NCBI RefSeq assembly: GCF_000968135.1
Contig: NZ_FO538765.1
Span: forward strand, 3,957,308 to 4,021,307
Source: Magnetospira sp. QH-2
GTDB taxonomy: Bacteria > Pseudomonadota > Alphaproteobacteria > Rhodospirillales > Magnetospiraceae
Reading direction: 5' to 3'
Length of the DNA: 64,000 nucleotides
The position numbers and the translations under genes were made by a program. Position 1 is the first letter of the stretch, and every line of letters begins with the position of its first letter. Shown piece after piece: positions 54,808 through 63,650 of the stretch. Under the pieces are notes generated by a model. It was not told the DNA's origin and ran no database searches. It saw only the letters and a program-made list of their open reading frames with translations.

Positions 54808-56012
54808 GCTTGTGCCTCCAGGGCATCGGCGATGCGTCCGGCCAGGGCCCGGGCCACGGCGGTCTTGTCCATGGTCGGCCAGTCTTCCTGCGCGTTACGG
54901 GTCATCAGATGGACTTGATTGCGGTCGCCACCAAAGGTCCCGGTAGCGGGGGAAACATCATTGGCAACCAACCAGTCACAGCCCTTGCGGGCCAGTTTGC
55001 GCCGGGCGTTCTCAAGCAGGTTCTCGGTCTCGGCGGCAAAACCGACCACCAAGGCCGGGCGGGTCGCGCCGGGGGCCGAAAGGCTGGCCAGGATGTCCGG
55101 GTTCTCGGTCAATGCCAGACTCGGCGGCGCCCCATTGGCTTGCTTCTTGATCTTGTTGCGGGCTGCATCGGCGATCTTCCAATCGGCCACGGCGGCGGCA
55201 CAGACCGCCACGTCCGCGGGCAGGGCATCGGTACAGGCTTGCAGCATGTCTTCTGCCGATTCCACATGGGTGACCGCGACACCGCGCGGATCGCTCAGCC
55301 GCACCGGGCCGGAGATCAGCGTCACCCGGGCCCCCAGGTCGGCCAGGGCGGCGGCAACGGCGTGGCCCTGTTTGCCCGATGATCGGTTGGCGATATAGCG
55401 CACCGGGTCGATGGGTTCATGGGTCGGGCCGCTGGTCACGATGGCATGGCGCCCGGCCAGACGGGTGCGGTCGGCCAGGAATCCAGCGGCGGCCTCAAGG
55501 ATTTCCGCCGGTTCGGCCATGCGGCCCTCGCCCCATTCGCCACAAGCCATGTCGCCGGTACCGGGGCCGACGCGATGGAAACCGCGCGCCTCGAGCACCG
55601 AAAGATTTTCCATCGTTGCCGGGTTTTCCCACATGCGTACATTCATGGCCGGCGCCAGCAATACCGGTTTGTCGGTGGCCAAAAGGACCGCGCAGGCCAA
55701 ATCATCCGCCCGTCCGGATCGCAGGCGGGCCATCAGATCGGCGGTGGTCGGGGCGACGATGACCAGATCCGGTTCGCGGGCCAGACGGATATGGCCCATC
55801 TCCTGTTCGTCGGTCAGCGAAAACAGATCCTGGTACACTTTTTCGCCGCTCAGGGCGGCCAGGGATAGTGGCGTGACAAACTGCTCGCCACCCCGGGTCA
55901 GCAGGCAACGCACCCTCGCGCCGCCCGCCTTGAGTAGGCGCACCAGTTCAAGACTCTTGTAGGCCGCGATCCCACCCGCAACCACCAGCAGGATCTGTTT
56001 ACCGTCAAACAA
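54804..56012 (-). CDS. coaBC: CoaBC bifunctional phosphopantothenoylcysteine synthetase/decarboxylase
   Basis: It joins cysteine to 4'-phosphopantothenate and decarboxylates the product, two steps of coenzyme A synthesis. The 402 residues start with the flavin-binding decarboxylase half ([36 protein letters not shown]). The synthetase half follows from about residue 190 ([40 protein letters not shown]). The start codon is TTG at 56012 (MFDGKQILL). About 120 bases without a gene separate it from the unknown gene upstream. Confidence 0.96.
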   Translation of the reverse strand: MFDGKQILLVVAGGIAAYKSLELVRLLKAGGARVRCLLTRGGEQFVTPLSLAALSGEKVYQDLFSLTDEQEMGHIRLAREPDLVIVAPTTADLMARLRSGRADDLACAVLLATDKPVLLAPAMNVRMWENPATMENLSVLEARGFHRVGPGTGDMACGEWGEGRMAEPAEILEAAAGFLADRTRLAGRHAIVTSGPTHEPIDPVRYIANRSSGKQGHAVAAALADLGARVTLISGPVRLSDPRGVAVTHVESAEDMLQACTDALPADVAVCAAAVADWKIADAARNKIKKQANGAPPSLALTENPDILASLSAPGATRPALVVGFAAETENLLENARRKLARKGCDWLVANDVSPATGTFGGDRNQVHLMTRNAQEDWPTMDKTAVARALAGRIADALEAQA

Positions 56013-56133
56013 GGTGGATGATCCCCAAAATAACTAACGAGAACTGTGGTTAAATTACCTGCCCGCAGGGGGGCATGCAACAAATTTGTTCGTTTTTTTG
56101 TGGGAAAAAGCGACGTTGGCGGGAAGGAAGGGT

Positions 56134-57624
56134 TCAGGATACCCCGGCGATCTTCAGCATCTTCTTGAGCTGGACCATTTTTTTCTCCCGCGCACCGCCC
56201 GTGGCGCCCTCGAGATAGCCGGGTAGGAAATCCTTCTGAGCCAGGAAGTGGCGGGTCAATTTACGCGCCGCATCCAGGTTTCGGCCGGGAATGAAGTGGG
56301 CATCGCGGCACAGGGTCAGCAAAGACATGCCTTTGGCGGTATTGGACTGTGGCCCGCTGTGGATCTTGCCCAAGACGTTTTCCTTCTTGAGGATGGCATA
56401 TTGGGCATCATCGAGACGCTGAAGAACTTCGGTTTTCTGGATTTTGGCCATATCCGAGGCCTGTACCGTCGCGGCAGACTTGCCCAGGCGTCCCAAGCGC
56501 TCCACGGCGGAGCCGCCGATTTCCTGAAGTTTCTCGATGAAGCGGTCATCGCCAAAAAGTCGACCGACGGCGGTCTGCACCAGGGATACGGAGCGTACGC
56601 CCACCACGTTGGCCTGAAACACGCCGAGCATGTCCGCCTGTCCAGCGGTGGTCTGGCCGCGCAGCATGTCGCTCATGGCTTCTTCGGTGAATACGCGGGT
56701 CATGCGGACTTCAAAGGCCTGGCTGAGTTTGGGGTCCATCAGCGGCGCCTGCGATTTGTTCACGGCGACAAAAATATGATGCACGGATCTCAATTCACCG
56801 ATGCGCGCTTCCGCATTGCCCGGAGTCACCTCGAAGGCCCGGGTCAAGGCCCTGGAGCCGGTCAGGCCGCGGGCCAGGGCATCCACCAAACCCCGGCGCG
56901 CCACGTCCAGCTTTTTTTCGCGGACGATTTTCTGTAGGCGCGGAATCAGGTCCGGCACGTCCTCGCGCAGCTTTTCATTGCCGCTGGCGATGGCAATGAT
57001 ATCGAGCAGTTTTTTCTCTTCCGGATCCGGATGCTCCAGCAGGCTGCCCATGATCTCGCCATTGGACAGGATCTCGCCCAGCAGGCTTTCCACGTACTTC
57101 ATGGCGGCGGCGGTCTTGGTTGCCTCCACCAGGGTCAGAATGCGCTCGACTTTTTCCGGCCAGCGGTTGGTCCCGCCCAAATAGAGGCTGATGGCGGCAT
57201 TGATCCGGGCTTCCAGTTCGATGCCCTGCAGTTCCTTGGTCGCGGCGGCGACCATCTCATCGACGGTTTCGGGCTTGATGGGATGAGCCTCGGCCCATTC
57301 TTCATGCTTGGAGGTATAGCCCATCAGGCCATCGACCAATTCGGCCAGTTCTTTCATGCGGTCGGAACCGCGGCCATGGACGGCCTTGGCCTGGGCGCCC
57401 GCGACCCGGTCGATCCCGTTGCGCCGCGTGGTTCCAGCCAGTTCCAGACGCTTTTGATGGCCGGCCAGGGAGACCAGTTCGGTGGGCGAGACACAATTGT
57501 CGTTGAGCCAGGTGGCAAGCGTGCGGCTAATGAGAGACTTGGCTTCCGGTTTCAGGAAGTCAGTCACCTCAAGACAGTAATCCGGCAGGTCCTCTGGTTT
57601 AGGGGGGCCGTTGTCGTCCGCCAT
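56134..57624 (-). CDS. Uncharacterised 496-residue helical protein
   Basis: I do not recognise a family. The protein is soluble, without signal peptide or membrane segments, and is largely alpha-helical with many Lys/Glu/Leu/Ala heptads. Distinct stretches are MKELAELVDGLMGYTSKHEE, ARINAAISLYLGGTNRWPEK, LEHPDPEEKKLLDIIAIASG and RSVHHIFVAVNKSQAPLMDP. The last 60 residues are basic and end LKKMLKIAGVS. It lies between ubiB and coaBC, both housekeeping genes, in the same orientation. The coding frame is clean and codon use matches its neighbours, so it is a genuine gene and probably lineage-specific. Confidence 0.85.
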   Translation of the reverse strand: MADDNGPPKPEDLPDYCLEVTDFLKPEAKSLISRTLATWLNDNCVSPTELVSLAGHQKRLELAGTTRRNGIDRVAGAQAKAVHGRGSDRMKELAELVDGLMGYTSKHEEWAEAHPIKPETVDEMVAAATKELQGIELEARINAAISLYLGGTNRWPEKVERILTLVEATKTAAAMKYVESLLGEILSNGEIMGSLLEHPDPEEKKLLDIIAIASGNEKLREDVPDLIPRLQKIVREKKLDVARRGLVDALARGLTGSRALTRAFEVTPGNAEARIGELRSVHHIFVAVNKSQAPLMDPKLSQAFEVRMTRVFTEEAMSDMLRGQTTAGQADMLGVFQANVVGVRSVSLVQTAVGRLFGDDRFIEKLQEIGGSAVERLGRLGKSAATVQASDMAKIQKTEVLQRLDDAQYAILKKENVLGKIHSGPQSNTAKGMSLLTLCRDAHFIPGRNLDAARKLTRHFLAQKDFLPGYLEGATGGAREKKMVQLKKMLKIAGVS

Positions 57625-57710
57625 CGATCGTCCACTCCTGGATTCGTGATCCTATGGTACCATTCCCGGCGCGAAATTGGAGTCCTTCCGCCCAGGCAAT
57701 GTCCCTTAAA

Positions 57711-59258
57711 TCACAAAACGATAGCGACGATCAAGGCTCCCGCTAGCCCGATTGCCACCCAAAGCGGAACACCACCGCGGCCTGGGCTGCCTCCCGGGCC
57801 ACCATCGCGTAATCCGCGGAGTGTGTCCGGATGAACTTTAAGGCCCTGCGAATTGAGGTCCTGCAACGCGGTTTCCAATCCGCTCAGGGTGCGCGGCAGA
57901 CGCCGCAAGCCGTCGCCCAGGTCCTCCACCGCATCGAGAACCCGCGCCTGCGGACCCAGGTTTTCGATCATCCATTCCTCGATCAGCGGTTGGGCCAGAA
58001 TCCACATGTTGGTATCCGGGTTGAGCCGCCTTCCCGCTCCCTCGGCCACCAGCATGGTCTTTTGCAGCAACAGCAGTTGTGGTTGCGCTTCCATCTGAAA
58101 GAACTCAGTGATTCTAAAGAGTTGCGCCAGCAGTCGCGCCATGGATATTTCGTTTTGCGGCAGCCCGAGAATGGGTTCGGCGATGGAACGGCAGGCCTGC
58201 GTAAAGGAATCCACCGATTGGTCGGCGGGTACCCATCCGGCTTCGAAATGCACCTCGGCGGCGCGTCGATAATCCCTTGTGAGGAAGGCCAGCAGCATCT
58301 CGCCCAGATGTCGAGCGGTGACCCGGTCCAGCCGTCCCATGATGCCGAAGTCGACGGCCGCCAAAGTGCCGTCTTTTTGGACGAACATATTGCCCGGATG
58401 CAAATCACCGTGGAATAGACCGTCGCGGAAGACCTGATTGAAAAAAGCGGCGGCGGCGGTGGCGACGATGGCCTTGGGGTCATGGCCGGCCGCCAAAATG
58501 GCCTCGCGATCATCGAATCGGCAGCCATGCACCCGCTCGGTGGTCAGCACACGCTGGCCGGTTCGGCGCCAGTCCACTTCCGGCACCCGAAAGGTGGGAT
58601 CGTCTTCGAAATTCTCGCCCAGTTCGGCGGCGGCGGCGGCTTCGAATCGCAGGTCCATTTCGAAGTGTACCGTCTCTTCGAAGGTGCGGACCGATTCGGC
58701 GGGCTTCAAGCGGCGTAATTCCGGGCGTGTGGCTTCCACCATATCGGCCACCCAGCGAAACAGATCCAGATCCCGCTCAAAGGCTTTTTCGATATCCGGA
58801 CGCAGAACCTTCACCGCCACTTCGCGGCCATCGGTGGTGATGGCGAAATGCACCTGGGCGATGGAGGCGGCGGCGACGGGTGCTTGGTCGAAGCTCTGAA
58901 ACAAGGTGTCCAGGGGCTGGCCGAATTCCTGTTCAAGGATTGCCTTGGCCTGTCCGTAGGGAAACGGCGACAGGCGATCCTGCAATTCGGTCAAATCGGC
59001 GGCAATTTCCTCGCCCAGCAGGTCCGAGCGGGTCGCCAGCACTTGACCCAGCTTGATGAAGGTGGGGCCCAGGGCGACCAACGCCCGGGCCAATCGCTGA
59101 CCGGGACGCCCCGGGGCCTTGCGCAGGGACGTGGCGCGGGCCATCCAGGCGACGCCGGGTGCAATGTCCAGCTGTTCCAGCAAAAACAAGGCGTCATGGC
59201 GGGCCAGGGTGTGGGCGATGCCGACAAGGCGCAGCAGATTTCGGGTCAGGCCGATCAT
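57711..59258 (-). CDS. ubiB: Ubiquinone biosynthesis protein UbiB (ABC1/ADCK family)
   Basis: UbiB is an atypical kinase-like ATPase needed for coenzyme Q synthesis. The 515-residue protein has the KxGQ motif in FIKLGQVLATRSDLLG and the Ala-rich loop PVAAASIAQVHFAI. The catalytic core has FFNQVFRDGLFHGDLHPGNM and AAVDFGIMGRLD. A hydrophobic C-terminal anchor (VPLWVAIGLAGALIVAIVL) tethers it to the membrane. I chose the ATG at 59258 (MIGLTRNLLRL), 7 bases after ubiE; the frame is open upstream within ubiE. Confidence 0.96.
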   Translation of the reverse strand: MIGLTRNLLRLVGIAHTLARHDALFLLEQLDIAPGVAWMARATSLRKAPGRPGQRLARALVALGPTFIKLGQVLATRSDLLGEEIAADLTELQDRLSPFPYGQAKAILEQEFGQPLDTLFQSFDQAPVAAASIAQVHFAITTDGREVAVKVLRPDIEKAFERDLDLFRWVADMVEATRPELRRLKPAESVRTFEETVHFEMDLRFEAAAAAELGENFEDDPTFRVPEVDWRRTGQRVLTTERVHGCRFDDREAILAAGHDPKAIVATAAAAFFNQVFRDGLFHGDLHPGNMFVQKDGTLAAVDFGIMGRLDRVTARHLGEMLLAFLTRDYRRAAEVHFEAGWVPADQSVDSFTQACRSIAEPILGLPQNEISMARLLAQLFRITEFFQMEAQPQLLLLQKTMLVAEGAGRRLNPDTNMWILAQPLIEEWMIENLGPQARVLDAVEDLGDGLRRLPRTLSGLETALQDLNSQGLKVHPDTLRGLRDGGPGGSPGRGGVPLWVAIGLAGALIVAIVL

Positions 59259-59265
59259 GAGTACT

Positions 59266-60012
59266 CTAAAGCCGCCATGCCGTATGGATGGCGGCAATAC
59301 CACCGGAAAGATTGCGATACTTGACCTGTTCCAGACCGGCCTCGGCGATCATGGTGGCGAAGGTTTCCTGATCCGGGAACTGGCGGATGCTCTCCACCAG
59401 ATACTGATAAGAATCGCCGTCGCCGGTCACCGCCTGTCCGACCCGGGGCAGCAGATTGAAGGAATAGGTATCGTAAAGCTGTTTCAGGCCGGGCACGGTG
59501 ACGGCGCTGAACTCCAGGCACAGGAACCGCCCGCCCGGTTTGAGCACCCGCCGCGCCTCTTGCAAGGCCATCGGAATACGCGTCACGTTGCGGATACAAA
59601 AGGCGATGGTATAGGCATCCACCGACGAATCGGCGATGGGCAGCGTTTCGGCGTTGCCGGTGGTCCAGGTGATGTTGTCCAGCACCCCTTGATCCAGGCC
59701 CCGGTCGCGGCCCACGGCCAGCATCTCGTGATTGATGTCGCAGACCTCGACCCGACCACCGCCGCGCTCCAGGAAACCGAAGGCAATGTCGCCGGTGCCG
59801 CCGCCCACGTCGAGCAGGCGCATGTCCGGCCTGGGCCGCAGCATGTCCAGAAAGGTGGCCTTCCACAGCCGATGGACGCCCATGCTCATCAGGTCGTTCA
59901 TCAGGTCGTAGCGTGACGCCACGCTGTCGAACACATCACGGACAAGGGTGGCCTTTTCGTCCTCGGCGACTTCGCGGAAGCCGAAGTGGGTGGTGGGATT
60001 GCTCTCGCTCAT
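59266..60012 (-). CDS. ubiE: UbiE C-methyltransferase (ubiquinone/menaquinone)
   Basis: UbiE carries out the C-methylation step of ubiquinone (and, where present, menaquinone) synthesis. The 248-residue protein starts near the family motif HFGFREVAEDEKATLVRDVF, then SVASRYDLMNDLMSMGVHR, the SAM-binding DVGGGTGDIAFGFL, and GNAETLPIADSSVDAYTIAF. The start could be 60012 (MSESNP) or 60024; the former was chosen. It is divergent from mutM with about 46 bases between starts. Confidence 0.96.
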   Translation of the reverse strand: MSESNPTTHFGFREVAEDEKATLVRDVFDSVASRYDLMNDLMSMGVHRLWKATFLDMLRPRPDMRLLDVGGGTGDIAFGFLERGGGRVEVCDINHEMLAVGRDRGLDQGVLDNITWTTGNAETLPIADSSVDAYTIAFCIRNVTRIPMALQEARRVLKPGGRFLCLEFSAVTVPGLKQLYDTYSFNLLPRVGQAVTGDGDSYQYLVESIRQFPDQETFATMIAEAGLEQVKYRNLSGGIAAIHTAWRL

Positions 60013-60058
60013 GGCCGAGACCATAGCCGAAGCGATGCGCCTGCGCTACTCTCCTTGA

Positions 60059-60901
60059 ATGCCTGAATTGCCCGAAGTTGAAACCGTCCGTCGTGGCCTG
60101 GCACCGGCCCTGGAAGGGGCACGGCTGGCAAGGGTGGTGCTGCGCCGTGCCGACCTGCGCTTTCCCTTTCCCCAAGACCTGGTGACGCGCCTGACCGGGC
60201 GGCGGATCCAACGCCTGGGGCGGCGGGCCAAATACTTATTGATGCACCTCGATGACGGGGCGACCTTGCTATGCCATCTGGGCATGTCCGGGCGCTATGC
60301 GGTGCTCGAGGTGCCGATCCCCGAGCCGGAGGCGCATGACCATATGGATCTGGTGACCGACGCGGGGATTTGCGTGCGCTATACCGACCCCCGCCGATTC
60401 GGATTCGTCGACTGGATTGCACCGGGAGAGGCGAATCATCACCCCATGCTGCGGGAAATCGGCCCCGAACCGTTGTCCAATGATTTCAACGGACCCATGC
60501 TGGCTGCCGCTCTGGAAGGCAAGCGTGGACCAATCAAGATGGCCTTGCTGGATCAAAAGGTCGTGGCCGGGCTGGGCAATATCTATGTCTGCGAATCCCT
60601 GTTCCGCGCCGGTCTGTCGCCAAAACGCCGGGCCGGGACGGTCACGGGAAAACGAGCCGAGAACCTGGTGGCCGCCATTCGTGACACATTGACACAAGCC
60701 ATTGCCGCCGGGGGCTCGACCCTGAATGATCATCGACAGCCGGATGGCGACCTGGGCTACTTCCAGCATGCCTTCGCGGTCTATGGTCGCGAGGGGGAGG
60801 CCTGCCCCGGATGTACCTGCGACCGGGCGAAAACCGGCGGCATCACCCGGCTGGTTCAGTCGGGGCGGTCGACTTTTTATTGTGCGGCGCGGCAACGGTG
60901 A
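60059..60901 (+). CDS. mutM: Formamidopyrimidine-DNA glycosylase
   Basis: MutM (Fpg) removes oxidised purines such as 8-oxoguanine and nicks the DNA. The 280-residue protein starts [13 protein letters not shown], with the catalytic N-terminal Pro and Glu. It has [14 protein letters not shown], the conserved [21 protein letters not shown], and a C-terminal zinc-finger region beginning [13 protein letters not shown]. The end reads YCAARQR where the family usually has YCPxCQR, so the fourth zinc cysteine is replaced by Arg. The extra Cys two residues after CPGC may compensate. Start at ATG 60059. Confidence 0.95.
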   Translation: MPELPEVETVRRGLAPALEGARLARVVLRRADLRFPFPQDLVTRLTGRRIQRLGRRAKYLLMHLDDGATLLCHLGMSGRYAVLEVPIPEPEAHDHMDLVTDAGICVRYTDPRRFGFVDWIAPGEANHHPMLREIGPEPLSNDFNGPMLAAALEGKRGPIKMALLDQKVVAGLGNIYVCESLFRAGLSPKRRAGTVTGKRAENLVAAIRDTLTQAIAAGGSTLNDHRQPDGDLGYFQHAFAVYGREGEACPGCTCDRAKTGGITRLVQSGRSTFYCAARQR

Positions 60902-60928
60902 CGTATGAAAGACCAACGGAGGGGGCGC

Positions 60929-61285
60929 ATGTTCCGAATTCTGACCGTTTTGACCATTCTGTTCGTCGGGTTTTCCGCCCGGGCGGAATCCTTTTTGAGC
61001 ATTCTTGACGATGTGCCGCTGATGCCCGGCCTGAGCGAGCAGGCCGACGCGGGCATGGTCTTCGATTCGCCACAGGGAAGGCTGGCCGAAACCCATGCCT
61101 CGGGGCCCGTGACTGCCGACGCGGTAGCGGCCTTTTATGACCAGACCCTGCCGCAATTGGGCTGGGCCCGTCAGGGACCAAATCTGTTTCTGCGCGAGGG
61201 CGAATCGCTCCACTTGATGACCGAATCAACGGGAGCCGCAGTCGTGACAGTCCGATTCGCGCTCAAGCCCGCCACCAATCCATAA
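60929..61285 (+). CDS. Small exported hypothetical protein
   Basis: A 118-residue protein with a signal peptide ([20 protein letters not shown]). The mature part is about 95 residues with [40 protein letters not shown] and [19 protein letters not shown], compatible with a small alpha-beta fold in the periplasm. GGAGGG lies 5 bases before the ATG at 60929, which favours this start over one eight codons upstream. It is between mutM and the enoyl-CoA hydratase gene, both on the same strand. I do not recognise the family and no function can be given. Confidence 0.75.
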   Translation: MFRILTVLTILFVGFSARAESFLSILDDVPLMPGLSEQADAGMVFDSPQGRLAETHASGPVTADAVAAFYDQTLPQLGWARQGPNLFLREGESLHLMTESTGAAVVTVRFALKPATNP

Positions 61286-61323
61286 ATCTTTCCATTCAAC
61301 GAACCAAAGCAGGAGCCAAGGCC

Positions 61324-62100
61324 ATGGCCTTTGAAAACATTATTGTCGAAACCAAGGGCCCGGTGGGCCTGATCACCCTTAACCGTCCGAAGGCCTTGAA
61401 TGCTCTGTGCGACGCCTTGATCGCCGAATTGGGCGAGGCGCTGGCCGGGTTCGAGGCGGACGAGGCCATCGGCTCCATCGTCATCACCGGCTCGGAAAAG
61501 GCCTTCGCCGCCGGGGCCGACATCAAGGAGATGAAAGACCGGTCGTTCATGGACGTCTATCTGTCCGACTTCATCACCGGTGATTGGGAGCGGGTGACCG
61601 AGTGCCGCAAGCCGGTGATCGCGGCGGTGGCCGGATTCGCCCTGGGCGGCGGCTGCGAGCTGGCCATGATGTGTGATTTCATCCTCGCCGCCGATAGTGC
61701 CAAATTCGGCCAGCCGGAAGTGACCCTGGGTATTCTTCCTGGCGCCGGGGGCAGCCAACGCCTGACCCGTCAGGTGGGCAAGTCCAAGGCCATGGAAATG
61801 TGCCTGACCGGCCGCATGATGGATGCCGAGGAAGCTGAGCGGTCCGGACTGGTCAGCCGCATCATTGCCGCCGACGACTTGCTGGACGAAGCCATCAACG
61901 TGGCGACAACCATCGCCAAAATGTCGCGCCCGTCGGTGTTGATGATCAAGGAATCGGTCAACCGGGTCTATGAGACCACGCTGGCCGAGGGCGTGCTGTT
62001 CGAGCGCCGGGCCTTCCATTCGCTGTTCGCCACCGAAGATCAGAAAGAGGGCATGGCGGCCTTTGCCGAGAAGCGGAAGCCTGACTTCAAGAACCGGTAA
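61324..62100 (+). CDS. Enoyl-CoA hydratase
   Basis: A 258-residue crotonase-family hydratase of fatty-acid beta-oxidation. The N-terminus has [19 protein letters not shown]. The oxyanion loops are [11 protein letters not shown] and [19 protein letters not shown], and the two catalytic glutamates are in GGGCELAMM and [20 protein letters not shown]. The length and both acids fit short-chain enoyl-CoA hydratase. A 38-base spacer from the previous gene holds AGGAGCC, its ribosome-binding site. In alphaproteobacteria an enoyl-CoA hydratase commonly lies between mutM and rpsT. Confidence 0.93.
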   Translation: MAFENIIVETKGPVGLITLNRPKALNALCDALIAELGEALAGFEADEAIGSIVITGSEKAFAAGADIKEMKDRSFMDVYLSDFITGDWERVTECRKPVIAAVAGFALGGGCELAMMCDFILAADSAKFGQPEVTLGILPGAGGSQRLTRQVGKSKAMEMCLTGRMMDAEEAERSGLVSRIIAADDLLDEAINVATTIAKMSRPSVLMIKESVNRVYETTLAEGVLFERRAFHSLFATEDQKEGMAAFAEKRKPDFKNR

Positions 62101-62152
62101 ACTTGACAAAGATCATTGTAACGATGGGGCCTGTCCTTTTAGGATGGGCCCC

Positions 62153-62548
62153 ATGAGCAAGCACGGCACCCATCGGGGCGACCGTCACCGGATCGCCGCT
62201 TGGTTCACCACCTGGGCCTTCATGGTTCAAGTGCTGGTGCCGTTTGCCATGGGTATCCCCGTGGCCGATGCGGCCAACGGTCCTTCTTATTTGGTTATTT
62301 GCAAGGCCTTCGGTCCGCCGGAAATCCAACCCACCGGCAATCCGCCGACCGAAAACAGAGCCGACCTGTCCGACTGCCCGGTTTGTACCACCGTTGCCTT
62401 TTCCGGCGACCTGGTGGTCCCGGACCGAATCCCTTTCCCTGCCGTTTCCCAGCAGGCTACCGCCGGGAGCAGCTTGTGGGCCGAGACCCCGAAATCCAGC
62501 CCACGCGGTGCCCGCCCGCCGGTGCGCGGGCCGCCCGCCGTCTTCTGA
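62153..62548 (+). CDS. DUF2946 family protein (putative copper-related)
   Basis: A 131-residue protein with a hydrophobic N-terminal segment (WFTTWAFMVQVLVPFAMGIP, a signal or anchor) and the DUF2946 pattern of two cysteine sites (YLVICKAFG and SDCPVCTTVAF). The Pro/Arg-rich C-terminus (ARPPVRGPPAVF) is typical. DUF2946 genes commonly sit next to copper proteins, and a PCu(A)C chaperone gene follows here after 115 bases. I chose the ATG at 62153 (MSKHGTH); an ATG three codons upstream is possible. Confidence 0.8.
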   Translation: MSKHGTHRGDRHRIAAWFTTWAFMVQVLVPFAMGIPVADAANGPSYLVICKAFGPPEIQPTGNPPTENRADLSDCPVCTTVAFSGDLVVPDRIPFPAVSQQATAGSSLWAETPKSSPRGARPPVRGPPAVF

Positions 62549-62663
62549 ACACCCGACAACTCTCTCTTCCTCATTGTCGGGCCGGAGATGGCGCCTCCCC
62601 GAAAGGCCGTCTCCGGATCCGGCAAGGATTTCGTTCAGACGACTCAATAAGGAATTCCAGACA

Positions 62664-63194
62664 ATGATTTCCCTGCGTAAAACCGTTCTCGCGGCGGCTG
62701 CCGCCATGTTGCTTTCCACGCCTGCCGCCCTGGCCGACAGCCACGGCAAGATGACCACCGTTGGCGATTTGACCATCAAGCATGTCTGGGCGCGCGCCTC
62801 GGCGGGCATGGCCCGCGCTGGTGCCGCCTTCATGCAGATCGAAAACAAGGGCGCCGAGGACAAGCTGGTCTCCGCTTCCGCCGATGTGTCCAAGGTGGTG
62901 GAGCTGCATACGCATCTGATGTCCGATGGTGTCATGCGCATGCGTCAGGTGCCCAACGTTCCGGTGCCCGCGGGCGGCAAGGCAGAGCTCAAGCCCGGCA
63001 GCTACCATGTGATGTTCATGGGCCTGAAGGAGCCGCTCAAGGAAGGCCAGAAGTTCCCTGTGACCCTGACCTTTGAAAAGGCCGGATCCACCACCGTTCA
63101 GGTGACCGTGAAGAGCGCCGGATCCATGGGTAAGGACGCCATGAAGGGCCACAAGATGCCGATGAAGGGTCACGACATGGGCGGTCATAAATAG
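62664..63194 (+). CDS. Periplasmic copper chaperone PCu(A)C
   Basis: A 176-residue exported protein of the PCu(A)C/DUF461 family that delivers Cu(I) to the CuA site of cytochrome oxidase in relatives. A signal peptide ([18 protein letters not shown]) is followed by [20 protein letters not shown]. The copper motif is in [18 protein letters not shown] and [12 protein letters not shown] (His/Met ligands). It ends with a Met/His-rich tail ([17 protein letters not shown]) that could bind extra copper. AAGGAATT lies upstream of the ATG. It is adjacent to a DUF2946 gene. Confidence 0.93.
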   Translation: MISLRKTVLAAAAAMLLSTPAALADSHGKMTTVGDLTIKHVWARASAGMARAGAAFMQIENKGAEDKLVSASADVSKVVELHTHLMSDGVMRMRQVPNVPVPAGGKAELKPGSYHVMFMGLKEPLKEGQKFPVTLTFEKAGSTTVQVTVKSAGSMGKDAMKGHKMPMKGHDMGGHK

Positions 63195-63330
63195 GCTTCG
63201 ACCGCGGATTCGGGGTCAAGGGCACGGAATTGGCGGCTTTCGCCCATTCCGCCCCTTGACGGACGAGGGCGCGGACGATATAAACCCGCCCTTCGTCACA
63301 CTCGACGCATCAAGATACGGATTGATACCT

Positions 63331-63597
63331 ATGGCTCACCACAAGTCCGCTAAAAAGCGCATTCGCCAGACCGAGCGCCGCACCGACCTGAACCGCGCCC
63401 GTCGCAGCCGCATTCGCACCTTCGTCAAGAAGGTCGAGGCCGCCATCGAGGGAGGCGACAAGGCTGTTGCCGAGGCCGCCCTGCGTCAGGCTCAGCCGGA
63501 GCTGCACAAGGGAATCACCAAAGGCGTTTTGCACAAGAACACCGTTAACCGCAAATTGTCGCGGCTGTCGGCTCGCGTGAAGGCCCTGAACGCCTAA
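63331..63597 (+). CDS. rpsT: 30S ribosomal protein S20
   Basis: S20 binds 16S rRNA in the body of the 30S subunit. The 88-residue, Lys/Arg-rich protein has the family pattern [17 protein letters not shown], then [19 protein letters not shown] and [20 protein letters not shown]. The ATG at 63331 gives the standard length. It is followed by a strong terminator. rpsT commonly precedes dnaA in alphaproteobacteria. Confidence 0.97.
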   Translation: MAHHKSAKKRIRQTERRTDLNRARRSRIRTFVKKVEAAIEGGDKAVAEAALRQAQPELHKGITKGVLHKNTVNRKLSRLSARVKALNA

Positions 63598-63619
63598 ATT
63601 TATACGCGCATCACGTTTT

Positions 63620-63650
63620 AAAAAGCCGTGCCCTGGTGGCACGGCTTTTT
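63620..63650 (+). terminator. Rho-independent terminator after rpsT
   Basis: The perfect 8-bp stem GCCGTGCC/GGCACGGC with loop CTGGT, flanked by A and T runs (AAAAA...TTTTT), ends the rpsT transcript. Confidence 0.92.
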
